The notes below the pieces were generated by a model that ran no database searches, had not been told where the DNA came from, and saw only the letters and a list, made by a program, of their open reading frames with translations. A program made the position numbers and the translations under genes. Shown in pieces: positions 45,618-59,182 of a DNA stretch of 64,000 nt (the stretch's first letter is position 1; each line of letters opens with the position of its first letter). Source of the stretch: Polytrichum commune (taxonomy: Eukaryota > Streptophyta > Polytrichopsida > Polytrichales > Polytrichaceae); the NCBI GenBank assembly GCA_950295325.1, contig OX485805.1, positions 56,134,758 through 56,198,757 of the forward strand, in the 5' to 3' direction.

Positions 45618-47044
45618 TAAAAAAACCCATGAAACATACAAAATCATCCATGAATTAAAAGTTACTTATGTTGACTAATAGCACCATGTTAAAAAATAGC
45701 GGATGTGGCATTTCTAAAGTACACTATTAGACATATTGGTGGAACCCTTCCGAAATATAGTCTACGTGAGGCTAATAAAGAGCATAATAATGTAGACTAA
45801 CTAGACTTCATTCATCCAGAATGGATGAATTTGCATAGGCAGGAAGCCGAGACCCCCGATTCCATTTATCTAGAACAATGCGTTCCCAATTTGTTCCCAA
45901 ACACAAATTCACCTGGAACTAGATTTTACAAAGGAAAGTCCAAAGGAGAGCATGGGGGAGCGTCAGGGGGAATAGAGAACATGGCTTGAGAGAAGGAGGA
46001 AAAAGGACAACGAGGAACCGCAAGCGCACACTCTTCGGAATCTACTTCTCCCCCTACCTCGATCCCCACCCTTCTCTCCCCAAATCCTACCTGCCTACTC
46101 AGAACGGCGCTCCACGCGCAATTGCAACGCACTCCTCTCATCGCCAGCTTTCCATCGGCGTTTTTCGGGTACGCATTGCCTCCGGGGTCAATCGGAATTT
46201 CCATTTTTCCTGAAACCCTAGAACAGACATCCACCTGTTTTGAATATACTCTTTCCGCATTTCTCATTCCTTTTTCGCTCTTTGTGAACGCCGTTGCCAT
46301 TGTGTAGAACCTGGGAAAAATTCGCAACAGGTATCGTAGAACGTGGCGAGTAGGTGAAACCCCAGATGACAAGTTTAATGTATTTCTCTATGGTCCTTAG
46401 GTTGCTCTCGAGTTTGGTCAATCGCTTCTGCTCGAGATTCCCGCTTATCATGTCAGTGACGATGTCATTGTTGTTATGTTTCCCCAATCCGCAATGGAGG
46501 TTCTTATCACAATTTAGAAAATTGTGAGTCCGTTGCGAACCTTAGAAGACCTAATGGGTTGCCTTTCCATCAGAACGCGAATTGTACATATTCGAAACAT
46601 ATTTAGTTACTCTGTTTGTTACGGTGGCCACTTATATGGGGCATAAGTGGGCACTCCAGTCAGGTAACATCTGCCTTGATGCCTCTCATCGACAAAAATT
46701 AGACTATAAAGTTTAAATCATGACTATGGTCTGAACTCAGGCTGACGCAACTGCATTGCCTTTATCTGCAATGCCCTTCTGGATTCGTTGGAGGATGATC
46801 AGTGCAGGCATGGTTTTACATGTGTCGTCGGCACGTTCTCTACTTGATGAAGTTGGATTGACATCACGTTCTCGCGCAGGGTGTTGAAGGACCAACAGTG
46901 AGCTACCCAATGTGAGCGATTGGCAGCAGCGGTTCCAGATTCCTGTCACCAGCATAGTCAACAGAGTCGGGTGCTCGTTAGATGTGAATGATTCGATGCC
47001 CAAAAAGTTGAGAGTCTATTGGTGACGAACACGACGGGTACACC
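45618..47044 (+). promoter_or_regulatory. NOT3 promoter and 5' leader region
   Basis: A GC-richer stretch at about 45930-46330 has pyrimidine-rich plus-strand sequence (CTTCTCCCCCTACC, CCCACCCTTCTCTCC) and a telo-box-like GAAACCCTAG at about 46211-46220. This is a likely transcription start region about 0.8 kb before the ATG, so a leader intron is expected. Minus-strand open frames here (45926-46372 and others) are shadows. Confidence 0.4.
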
Positions 47045-50000
47045 ATGGGGGCCACACGCAAACTACAAGGAGAGATTGACAAAGTTCTAAAGAAAGTGCA
47101 GGAGGGTGTGGATGTTTTCGATAGCATTTGGAATAAGGTATATTTCTTAGATATTCAATTGGAACTGCATGAGATTTCAGCTTGGACTTAAGAGAGGTCT
47201 TGTGGCCTTGCTGGATTCTGTTTACATCCGGGCAATGCGAGGGTGATTATATTGTCGGGACAATGTGAATCATATTTTGACTCCACAACGTATCTGCAAA
47301 CGTGATGAGGACTCAGCAGAAGGGCGCTCTCAATTTTCTGTGAATCTCCATAGGGGAATGACTTCCTCTTACAAATTATGAAGACGTACATGAAGTGGTT
47401 GTTTGTGAGGTTGGTGACCTGGGGATACCATGGCTCACACTTGAATCAAATGATTGCCTAGGAGCATATCAGAATCTGGGCAGTAAAAACGCCAATTCTG
47501 TGACAGATTGCGACAGTAGTAGCTATCTCTACAGCCATGAAATAATTAGAGGCGGTATTTCAAGGCAGCTTGTGACTTACATTCTGTTGGTTTGATGAAC
47601 GGCAGGTGTATGACACCGAGAACGCTAATCAGAAGGAGAAATTTGAAGCAGACCTAAAGAAAGAGATCAAGAAGCTTCAACGTTATCGTGACCAGATCAA
47701 GATGTGGATTCAATCTAGTGAAATTAAAGACAAGAAGGTACACAAAATCTCTGGGATTGTGGAGTCATTGATGCGAAATAGGAACTCCTGAATACTGGGT
47801 TTTGTTACCTTGTATGAATCACAAGGACTCTTTCTGAATTTGCTTGTCCAGAATATTAAGCGCCACTTCCCTGTGATGTGTTAGGCACTTCTGGAGGCTC
47901 GTAAACAAATAGAACGAGAAATGGAACGGTTTAAAATTTGTGAGAAGGAGACCAAGACAAAAGCTTTCTCCAAAGAAGGCTTGGGCCAGCAACCGAAAAC
48001 GGTCTGTCTCACTTTCTTGTTGCTCCTGTGCTTTGTATAATCAAGGTCAAGTACAGTTTCCAACCCCATTAATATGCATGATGTATGCAAGCAGTGTTCT
48101 GAAGGTGAGAAAATACTTCTTTGAAGTTGAAGATGGGAGATATTTTTGCGGAAAGCCTTTGTTGGTTGGTGCCCTCTCAAATAATCAGAGCTGTAAACAA
48201 GGTCATGCAATGTGGTAATCACTTGAAATTATAATATTCATGGGCTTTTGAATTTGCCTCTGCTGGTAATAAAAATGATGTCTAACTAAATCTTCATCTG
48301 CAGCTCTCGTTAATACCATGTAGTTTAAATCTAATAATAGTCTTTCTTATTTATCTTGAGCACATGTTAGTTGTGGTGGCCTGCAGCTTGATGGTCAATG
48401 TGATTGCTGTGAGCAGGATCCTCGAGATAAAGCAAAGGGGGAGTCACGTGATTGGCTTAACAATATGGTACATCTCACTTATAACTCTTTTTTCTACCCA
48501 CTTGAGGTACTGTTCACTGCATCATACTTTGATGAGGCCAATGTTGGGAGAATTGTCTGAAGTTTTGTCAATCCATTATTGGTCCAGCCTATCTTTCATG
48601 AACTTCTTGAGTTCATTGAAAGTGCCCTTTTGACATGTGACTTATAGTTCCACACTTTGACATTTTGGCAGGTTGGTGATTTAGAGTCACAAATTGATTC
48701 CTTTGAGGCAGAGATGGAGAATCTCCAAGTCAAGAAGGGAAAGGCTCGGCCTCCTCGTCTGGTAGAGCTCTTCTATGATGGTCTAGATCGTGCCACTAGG
48801 CTTATGTTGTAGTGGAGTGGATGTTGTTCTTGTATTGTTCTTTGGTTTAAGTCTCACAAGAGCTGATGCAAGAAAGTATTGAAATTGTTTAAATCATGAT
48901 GGCTCATTGTTAGGTAATGTTTACTGAAGGTCATGTGGTCATTGCCCATGTACAGACGCACTTGGAGGAGTCAATAGTTCGGCATAAGGCGCACATTATA
49001 AAGTTGGAGCTTGTTTTGCGGTTGTTGGACAATGATGAACTTTCTCCTGAGGAGGTTATGGAAGTGAAAGAACTTGTTGAGGATTATGTGGAGCGCAATC
49101 AGGTCTGTCCTCACTCTGTCCATTCTTCACATTGTACACCTTTATGTCCAATACTCCAAGTGCTATTTGTATCTAGTTTATATATATTTTTATTTTTTTA
49201 TTGTGACGATTTGATTTGTGAATACAAGGGCATTGTAGAATAATTGGCAGTATTCCTTGAACCAATACCTGTGATATGCATGACACTGTATATGCAGTGG
49301 GCTGAGAAATGTTATTATTGGAGATTTTGTTCAAGGGCCACTATGACTAATACCATTAGGTGTATGGGCTTTTGTTGTTGTTTTTCTTTTCCAGGAAGAT
49401 TTCGACAATTTTGCTGATGTAGATGATATCTATCAATCGCTACCTCTCGATAAAATCGAGGCCTTGGAGAATCTGGAAGCTATACCAAATGTTGCTCCTG
49501 CTATTGTTGTCAAAGAAAAGGTATGGTTCTTTGAAGGATATCCTTCACTGATTATTGCATAGTAGAGCCTAGGAAATATGGGACAGTCTATTAGTTGGAC
49601 CTTTCTGCAGAGTATGGAATAGTCAATTGGGATAGGTGACACAATACATGGTCAATGCTTGAGTAGGTCTTTGTCTTGCAAACACCAGCAAGTAGATCTC
49701 CATTTAAAGAGGATAATAATTTTGTAACATCCTTGCATACTCATTGTCATTTCTAATAATTGTAAAAATTTAATGAAGGTGCTAACTCATTCAAATGTTT
49801 TGTTGCATTCAGGCGGCAGTTGCAGCAGCTACTGGTCTTGGTGTGCCGCCCCTTGGTCCAGTTTTGAAGCCTACTATTTCTCTACCTGTTGTTCAAGCTG
49901 TAAGTGGGTCTGTTGTAGGAATCACCCTTCTCAAGATTTTGTTCCTTATCATTTTAGCTGCTGGAGATTGTCATATTTCATTCATCTTGACATATCATAA

Positions 50001-53000
50001 AATCCATTCCTAGATGGAGTTAGTCTCTGTTGATTCCTACATAGAATGTATGTGGAGTTGGTGTATCTCCTGAATTGCACAGACATTAACCTCTTTGAAA
50101 GAATTTCCTATGTTTCTTTCATCCTTCCACAGGTAACAGCATCTTCACTGGGAATATCTCCTCTAGTCTCTCCATCATCACAGCCCCTTGCCATGGATGA
50201 TGCTGTGACCTCCTCTGAATCTTCTGCTGAGTCCCCGGGAGGCCGCTCACGAGGAGTGCCAATGTTGTCAACATCTCCCACAAGTAGTGTACCAAATCCA
50301 AGTTCACCGGCTGTTGTACTGAGCGTCAGTCCAGTTGCAAGTGTAGGGGTTCCGTCTCCTCCACCTGGATCTGCGTCTCTTTCACGTCAAATGGGTTCTT
50401 TGAGTGTGACAGGTATAATTTGCCTCTTTTGTTCGTCTTGAGTTGATAAGTGACTGATTCATCTATTGCACCTGTATATGGCATGGTGACTTGTCCAAAA
50501 CATGTGACTCCTTCATGTGATATGACTATCAGCCAGGATTGGGCAGTGGGATTTATTCTACTTTTCCTTATGACCAACAGCTGATCATTTCTGACAGCTG
50601 TTGCTATTCCGCCCTTTCACTTTCCATTGCTTTTGTTTGTCTTTCAATGTGCTTTCCTCTAGGTTTCTTCAATTGCAACGATTAATGCCATTACTTACAA
50701 GGTTATATGTGAATCAGGTACACCAACTGGTATCTCGCCAGCAAGGCCCGTACCTGTAAAATCCTCATCTTCAACACCTCCTCAACCTCCCCTGATTACT
50801 CTTTTAGGGCGGTCAAAAGAAGAGGATTCTAGTCTTCTCCCTAGTCGCAGGATTGGAGCAGGTGGGAGTGAAAAATCTCTAAGGGGACAGTCTCCTGACC
50901 CTGTTACAACCCTTGGTAATGGGAGCACTCTAGTGCCTCCTGTGATGGATTTAAACAAGAGACTTGGGTTTGAAGAGAGACCTTCCTCAGGTGGTGGTCT
51001 GTCACAACAGTTTGCTGGCACTCTAGGTATCCTTCCTTTGCATAATTGTAGTTTTAATAATGGGCCTTCATAGTAGAAGATTCTGGAGAGGTGACAAGAA
51101 TCTTGTCATGTGAGGAGTTATTATATGTACAAGTAGCTGCATCACTTTGTGCACTTCTTTGTTGATAGTAATGACTTCCCTGTCTCAGTTGATTTTTCCC
51201 TAGTCTTCTGGCTCATGGTAAGCACTTCATCTTGTACAGGTGCTACTGGTCGAGTATATGGACAGGTGGGGGGAAGCTTGGGTGAGACTGGCATTGGAGC
51301 ATCAGATCCTGGACTTCCTGCTTCTCGTCTGTTTACAAGTTCGTTTGTTAACACAAGACTTTTAAAGATTAGAGATTTGTTACTGTCGTTCGTCTTTGGG
51401 CTCTGGATATCTTGATGTATGTTGATTTAGTTGTTTTGAGTGACAAATGCTGTATGATGATCTTTTCTTTGCAGGTGCTGGAATGGCTGCTGTTCCTGGT
51501 GGGCAGTGGCGCCCTCATTCTGTCAGCACTCTTCCATCCCCCACAGAGACCGTAAGACCGGCTCTATCTCTAACCATATTGAGATTAATAGTGTGGGTTC
51601 AAGTATGGGAGATGTCGTCTTAGTTTCTTGTTGCTGTTAAGGAAACATTCGACCATTTTTATGTTACACCCACCTCCTGCAGACATGATGGTTGGAATTT
51701 GGTGTTCTTGGAAGCTAAGCTTTGGTGGATTATGTTTCTCCAGGGGCCGTACTTGCGCTCTGAAATTATGCCAGACCAGAAGCAGAAGTTCTTACAGAGA
51801 TACCAACAACAACAGCAAGGTCACTCGGCTGCCTCATTGCTTACTGGCACTCAAATACCTCAGCTTACTAGTTCCTCTTTGAAGCAGCCTCCTGGTCTCT
51901 CTGCTCCACACCCTAATCTTATACAGGTACATCATTACTCAAGTGCTAGGTGAAAATGTTGTGTGTACCAGAATCTCTGACTTGAGGATCCTGTAAGTTA
52001 TTTTTATGTATCTCAAGGTATGGAAAGGAAGCACTTGTATTCAGCAGTAACCACAGTCCCCTATATGCCAGAAAGCACATTACTAGGGTGACAAGTTTCG
52101 GGTTTCATTGCCTCTCTGGATGGAAAACTTGAATGAACTTGGTGACCTCGACCTTGAAAGATTGTAGTAGCCTCTTGTGTTAGAACTATCGGCAGCTACA
52201 TCGCTTTTCTTTTTGCTTTTGAAATTTGAAATTTGATAGAAGTTCATGTAGTAATGGCGGTTACATATCATTGATTGTACAGGCCCAGCAGCTTCATATT
52301 CTGCAGCAGAACTCTCCGAATGCAATCCTTGCAGCTGCTCAAAATACCTCCCTTCAAAGACAATCATCACTTGGCTTGGTTACAAGCCCACAATCGCCTT
52401 CACCTTCATCCACACCACCGATTCCAACACACCAAGCACAAGGATTATCAGCATCATCTCCTCAGCAGCTAACTCAGCAAATGTCTCTTACGTCTGCCAC
52501 TTCTCCAACTGAGAATGGTAAGCATCACCTAATTTTTTAATATTGTCAACTTTCTAATCAGACTTCATATAGTATCAGTCTGGACACGAAGACCATAAAT
52601 TGTCATCAACGTATTACTTTATAAATCGTCATCTACCTATTACTTTATGAATCTTGTAATTGAACAACTTACGACTTCTGATCAAAAAACAAAAGCAGTA
52701 TTTTTATTAGTATTCAGGCAGATGATTTGATGTTCCAATTTCTTATCACATTAGTGCTGCAGTGGAAGTTCAATGTTCTGTTTTGGTTACTTGTGGGTCA
52801 GCAGATATAACTAGTAGAAGAATGGAGGCAGCACAACAGCAACTACAACCGCAGCTGCTGAAGCCATCTGAGGACCCTGCAACTGATGTTTCTTCTCTGG
52901 GCTCAGCCTTCAGTCGAGGGGTATCATTTAGTGATGATGATCTCAAAAATTCCGATACTTTTGATGTTTCTGTAAGTTCCTCATAACTACTCCACAGATG

Positions 53001-56000
53001 TAATTGCATGTTGTGCTTGTTTAAAAGTTCATCTTTAAAGCATGATTTATGGGTGTGTCAAGTGGTGCACATGTTTCTTGTATTTGGTTTTCTAGACGTA
53101 TATTGCTTATGTGATGTGAAGTACCTCACATTGATGGACATGCAAAGATTACCAGAGGTAGTTGCAAAGCAATTTAGAAATAACTTGTCTAGAAGTTCAA
53201 ATGTGAAGTACTCAAAGGGGAGTGTTTTTGAAAAAAAGATACGTGCCAACTTGATCTGTATGGGCTACTGATCCCCAGATCTCAAGTAAACAAGGAACAT
53301 CTATCACTGGATTCAAAGAGATGAACCTTTTTTTAACTAATTGGTGATGGAAGTGCTAGACTCTGGTGATATACTTTACTCATTTAAGTAAGGAAATTAG
53401 ATATTAGCAAAAGTATCTAAATGCTGAAAAGAGCCCAATGTTGACACTCATGAACTCAGGTTATGTCCACCTTGTCAAGATAAAAGCTCACAAGGCAGTT
53501 GTAGTAAGTAGGTCAATCACAAGAAAATGAAAAAATCACTCAATTGGAATTTACAGAACCTACAGTCATCTATCTATTTAAACTATTAAATACATCATAG
53601 TATCAATGAATGAGACAAGGTATTTGTGTCAAAGTTTCCAAAACATATTTATATTTACATACGTTTTGTGAAGATTCATCAAACATAAAGCTGGCGGTAA
53701 TGAAGGCATTTTAAGAAGATAAGACAATTTGAGCCAACAAAAGAAGAAAAACCTCTGTGTGTGATGCAGGGACGCAAAGAAGGTGACAGTTGGTATTGCA
53801 AATCTACCCTGCAGGTCGGGACGCCTGGATCACTTGCGGACTACAGCCAGCAATCACGAGATGCTGATCTTGCACCAGGGCAACAGGGACACCAACTAGC
53901 ACCATCAATGGGTCCAGGTGTAATTGGACGGCGGAGTATGACTGACCTTGGGGCAATTGGAGATAACTTGACTACAAACCTGGGACGGGAACATTTCATT
54001 GCACAACATGAAGCCTTGGAACATGCATACAGGAATCTTCCCCTGCCTAAAGACTCAGAAAGGCCCAAGAGCTACAGCCCGGTATGCAAGTTTTCATACC
54101 TAGAGTTGACCCAAAAGAAATTGGATCTGCTCTCCTTTGTCTTGGAAAGTCAATGTAATTTCTTTTGGATTCAAACTCTTCCTGTGTGTTTCAGTTTGAA
54201 GACTAGCTTGCTTTTCACAATCACCACAGAGCACAGTGAGAAATAAACTTGTAAGCAACTGGTTAAATCATGTCTAGTCATTTTTCAGCCATTCTCTGGT
54301 TGCCTGTCAGTCATGTTGGGGCAATTGGCTTGGGGATTATTTTGATAGCAATGTCTCAACTTGAACTTGTAGACCTTCATCTTAACTGTGTGTGGCGTCA
54401 TCATGGTAGTCTTGGGGAACATCCACATGCCATGAAGCATGTCATGGCAATTTGAACAATGAGCATCTATTTTATTGGCCAAACCAAACTGAAAATTGGG
54501 TTCTAAATCCCCAAAAATGGAATGTTTTTGAGTGGAAACAGAATAAAATGTATTCAAAATCCATCATAAATATTCATTCATGGGGAAGTTCAAGGTCTTT
54601 AGGATTTTGACCTTCTGAATTACAAAAGCTGCCATGTTGGAACATGCCAAGAATAACAATTTTGGATTGTGCCAAGAATGGCTTTCATGTATGTTCTGGA
54701 ATGAGAAGAATCCTGAAACATAAATTTTTGGTGAGATAGAAGCTTACTAAAATTATGGAGACTCAATGTATCTTATTTACAATAATTCTTTTCTGTTTAT
54801 AAAAAGATTAGATACCTCCTTTCCATTTTGATTGAATCTTACAATACATTGTGGACACAACATGTCTAAGGGGCTTTCGGATGAGTTTGAAGAACATCCT
54901 TGTTGGTCTGGGAGTGTGTTCTGAAAATTAAGAAACATAATATTAAAGATGAAATTCCATTCAAATCAGGAATACTATTTTGCTATGTATTGTCTTAAAG
55001 TGAAGGGCACAAGTGACGAACCCCTTAAATGAGCTTTTGAGGTGTGTATATATTTGCCTTGTCTTGAAGGCTGACATCATAGCATACAAGGATGTTGTAT
55101 GCCAAGATCTTGTGGATAATCTTTGTAATCTATTAGACATTCTAGTAGTTGATTTTCCTTGTCTCAATTTCTCATAAGTAGTGTTCTCTAATTGGAAGTG
55201 GCTACCCGATGTTACTTGTATGTGTTTTTAATGACTGTGAACCACTTGTTATGCAGAGGTACCCAACTATCACCCCTCCCTCGTATCCACAAGTACAAGC
55301 ACCAATCATCGACAACCCAGCTCTTTGGGAGCGATTAGACAAGGATGTACTCTTCTATGCATTCTATTACCAACAGGTGAACCTTTGAAGCTTTTGGGGG
55401 CAACAAACTTAAATATTTTGGGCCAAATTGTTTACAAATTGTTTGGACTAAAATTATCGTGAGCAAGTCCTCGAGATGCATCTTCCAGTACGATTTAAGC
55501 CATTTAGGAAAATTATGGGATCAAGAATATCTTACGAAATATCGCTGCAAAAATGAGTTCTATTGTTTTTATTGATATCCTTTGACATTCAAGTTCGGAA
55601 AGTGATGATGCTGGTACTTTCTGTTTGAACTGCAGGGGACCTACCAGCAGTACCTAGCAGCTAGAGAGCTTAAAAAGCAATCGTGGCGATATCATAAGAA
55701 GTACACCACATGGTTCCAGCGTCATGAAGAGCCAAAAATCACCACAGATGAATTCGAGACAGGCACATATGTCTACTTTGATTTCAACGCTATTCGGGAT
55801 GATTACCAACAGGGCTGGTATGTGATGCACATGCCTTTCTAATTCTTCAAACATCTGTGTACAGTAGTAGGTAGTGCATGATGCAATTGTGAATTTGATT
55901 GCTCACATGGATGATGAATTGTTATGCATGGGTACCTTGGATCTTGAAATAGAGCATAAATTGGATCTTGTCATTCACTAATCGTTTCATCTGGGCTTTT

Positions 56001-56071
56001 GCAGGTGTCAACGTATCAAGACAGAATTTACGTTTGAGTATTGTTATCTTGAAGATGAACTTGTCGTATAG
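47045..56071 (+). CDS. NOT3: CCR4-NOT transcription complex subunit 3
   Basis: NOT3 is a scaffold subunit of the CCR4-NOT complex, which shortens mRNA poly(A) tails. Nineteen exons: 47045-47137, 47606-47737, 47885-48001, 48417-48467, 48672-48761, 48956-49102, 49395-49520, 49813-49899, 50133-50412, 50718-51026, 51240-51338, 51475-51551, 51744-51926, 52283-52517, 52802-52971, 53815-54081, 55257-55376, 55636-55817, 56005-56071; about 943 residues, all phases consistent. The N-terminal Not3 domain (1 to about 240) opens [20 protein letters not shown] and contains [14 protein letters not shown] and [16 protein letters not shown] Ser/Pro/Gln-rich middle follows. The C-terminal NOT box has [36 protein letters not shown] and [10 protein letters not shown]. 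Two acceptors are uncertain: exon 15 could start at 52763, and exon 16 at 53770. Confidence 0.94.
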
Positions 56072-57599
56072 AGCCTTTGTTTGATGTTTCTCTCAACAAT
56101 TAACTGAAATTTTGTACATAGTCACTTGAAGAGTAAGCTGTTGACATAAGCGGCTAGTTGCGTGACCCTTTTGACTTTATGTATGACTTGGCCCAACATT
56201 TTCTTGGTAACAATTTCAAAAGAGTTGCCCATTGTGAGACCATAGGTACTGTTAAACTGCAAGAAATGATCACTTGCCTGGTTTATCATGTCATTACGGT
56301 GCAGCATCTGTGTTGTTGCTTTGAAATAAATGACTTGCGGTGAATGTGGGAGTTTGAAGTGGATTTGCAGATGTGGTGTATGATGGTTTAGGTTGTGGTG
56401 ATCAGCTAAATCAAAAGGTTCTGAAGTGATGTTTAGATGTCCATCTTGAGCACACTCATTGTATCTATATATGATTAGAGTTTCAAGATCTTCCAACTTC
56501 AATGTAATGCAAATGGGAAACATGTGTGCTTTGCTTTATGAAAAAGGTCATGTGTATGCCAGGAGCTAACACAGAGTAGTTCATGATAGTTTTGCTGTTG
56601 TATACGTGCACTCAATTTTAGTTGGTAGATGAAGATCGCCAAGTGCCTGATCCCAAGAAATATACTTCCTGGTTTATATATGGGTTTCCCTTTGGTCGGT
56701 GGCATGAAGTGACCATGTTTTCCCTCTGGATAAACGTTGTTTACTTGCCTGCTTGGAAAAGATGGTAACGTCATCTGCAGAAGAGGTGCTTTTCTTTCCC
56801 TTCTGGGATTGCAGTCCCTTTATTTGGGGAACAAAAATTCTAAGTGTATGCTTTTCCCAGTGGATTTCATAGATCAAGATCTTCATTTTGAAGTGGTCTT
56901 TGTGCATGTTACCTGGTCTCAATTTCTTCAATTCATCAAACACGGAGGACTCCTTTTCTCTTTGAACCTGGTCTTTTGTCATTTGACGAGGTTATCTAAT
57001 CTACGCATTGAGAACATTTCTGATATTTACATCACATTTCAGCTGGATGCACTGCTTACTCAAGTGAAATGCCCAATGTTGACCAATAACAGACTTCAAA
57101 ACATGATATTTCAGTCACGTGAAGATTCAAGAGGTGCTTCTTGAAATGCATGGAATGGGTTTTACAGGTTGCTTCCACTCGACAAACTTGGACCAAAGGT
57201 CCAAAACCTGAGCAAAATCAGGTGACTCTGGGAATGGGCACTATTCAAATTCCAAGAAATGTCCCTATAATGTGCATGAAGCTGAATTTAGAAGCTCATG
57301 CCACGTTCAATCCAAGGTTTATGGGCATGAGTGGAGAAGTTTAGGCAAGCTTGTGATTGAAAGAAAACTTGAAGCTATCAAAATCAAGGAAGAGTGGATG
57401 CATGTTTCTTGGTTGACGCAAGCACTTTGAGTTTGTCAATCAAACTTGCATAGGTACCCAAAGTTGAAGTGGCTTATGCAATGTGTAAGGTGATGTGTGT
57501 CGCCCAACTAACCTAATGGAGACTTCTCTTTGTGTTTGCTATAATAGGAACTCTAGGGCCATGTGGCATCATATATGGGTGGATGCATTGATCTTGGGA
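56072..57599. other. NOT3 3' flank and intergenic DNA
   Basis: The first few hundred bases are probably 3' UTR. Open frames on either strand (for example 56737-57144 +, 56674-56982 -) lie over each other and show no family motif. Confidence 0.4.
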
Positions 57600-57785
57600 A
57601 TAGGGAGAGCAATATTTACTAATAATTTTCACCTAGAGGTAACCTTAAGGGTAACAAACTATGTCGCTTTTGCTCTTACAACGTAGTTAAAAATGAAGCA
57701 CATTTTGTGTTGAAATGTCCCTTTTTACAACTTCAAAGAGATTTTGCAAAGAGGTTTCAAAGAGATGTTTGCTTCCCTACTTTAG
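57600..57785 (+). mobile_element. Retroelement-type zinc-knuckle fragment
   Basis: A plus-strand frame reads GNKLCRFCSYNVVKNEAHFV followed by LKCPFLQLQRDFAKRF. The spacing C-x2-C-x11-H-x4-C followed by a P and a basic helix is like the zinc-binding end of plant non-LTR reverse transcriptases. It differs from the two copies described at 10 and 43 kb, so it would be another family. It is short and isolated; the call is tentative. Confidence 0.4.
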
Positions 57786-59182
57786 AATGTAGCACTAGGT
57801 AGCCTCAACTCTTTCTACTAACTTGATCGTTACATTGATATTAGTTGTTATCTCTTGAAGGCCACAACACTTCATTGCCAAAAGGAATGAACCTTTTTGA
57901 CTCCACCTTGATGCACTACCAAACCCATTTGACTTCCTGAACTTTAATATCAATCTCATTTCAATTACATATTTCCATGTAACTAACGAGGTATATGGTC
58001 TTGGTGGCTACATCAAATACATTAGATCTAGGTCACCAAATATGGGATACATGTACTTATCATTTAATTTTTGCCTTCATTTATATTTAACATATTTGGA
58101 GCAAGCTTAAACAAATGTTTGTGTGCATAAAAAAGTATAAATATTTTTCTATATTGTCATTAGAGGAATTGGATTAACCCAAACTAAATGAATATTATTA
58201 TCTAATCAAATGTTAGATTGAAATAAGAATTACTTCAAATCAAACTTCCATGTTACAATTCTTGGAGCAAAAGATGTACTAATACATGATATAGACTACA
58301 CCCAAATTCATTATCCGGATACTATTCATTAGACCTCATGCACTCTAAGCCCTTATTAGAGTTACCTGTAAAATCCCTCAAAGAGTTAGTGGATAACTCT
58401 AATAAGGGTTTGACCCTTCTTTGAGAAAACTTTCTAAGAGCTTGTTAGCTCATTGTGTATCACGACCTAGAGTGTGATAGAGTGGGATAGAGTGTGAACA
58501 TCATTTCTTGATGAAATTGGAAACTTGACATCCAGTGCATAAGAATATGATGATTTTTTTTTTTTTAATTTATTATTATACATACATAAACATCTTGGTG
58601 ATACACATACCTAATTTAAAACAAAATTGATGCAAATTGCAATTCTTATGAGTTATATATGGTATATGCTTTATATTTTTATCATTTCAACGTTTTACTG
58701 TGTTTCATTTCTTGTGTCACTAAGAAGAAGGTATTCCCAACAACTCTTTTTCAGAGATAAACACCATTCAAGGATGATAAGTTTACATGAATATAATGAT
58801 TTTGTTGCAAACATCATTCACCGGTTGGGAGGTTGGCTATGAGCTCAATGGAGAATCATAAATAATATGATATACCAAAACTTGCTTCTCAAAACATCAT
58901 TGGTATGAAGTAAACCTTGCACACTCCCGTTCAAAAAAAAATCTTCTCTCATAAAGGACCCCCAACTAGTGGTGAGGGGGTTGGAGGAATGATGTGGCAA
59001 CCACAATGTGATCTCTTGGGATATTAAGGGTAAACCAACTTTTTTGAAAGTCATAATGCACTTTAAAGTTTCATAGGGGTATTCTTGGACATTATCCTAC
59101 ATGGAATCTACTTGTATGAAAGCACGGGTAAAGCTTTGTGACACCTACTTTGGGGAAGCATGAAAGTGGGAAAATAATGTTA
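57786..59182. other. AT-rich intergenic DNA
   Basis: No gene is seen. It contains the hairpin at 58350-58408 and a T-run at about 58555-58566. Confidence 0.4.
58350..58408. repeat. Perfect 15-bp inverted repeat
   Basis: CCCTTATTAGAGTTA at 58350-58364 and its exact reverse complement at 58394-58408, with a 29-base loop. Confidence 0.8.

Noticed and set aside
45926-46372. 148-codon minus-strand frame
   Set aside because: It is antisense to the pyrimidine-rich NOT3 leader and has no recognisable domain.
53770-53814. Extra 15 codons at the start of NOT3 exon 16
   Set aside because: They keep the frame but interrupt a stretch where plant NOT3 proteins, as remembered, read directly from DTFDVS into V-P-SLAD; the acceptor at 53814 fits better. 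Not excluded without cDNA.
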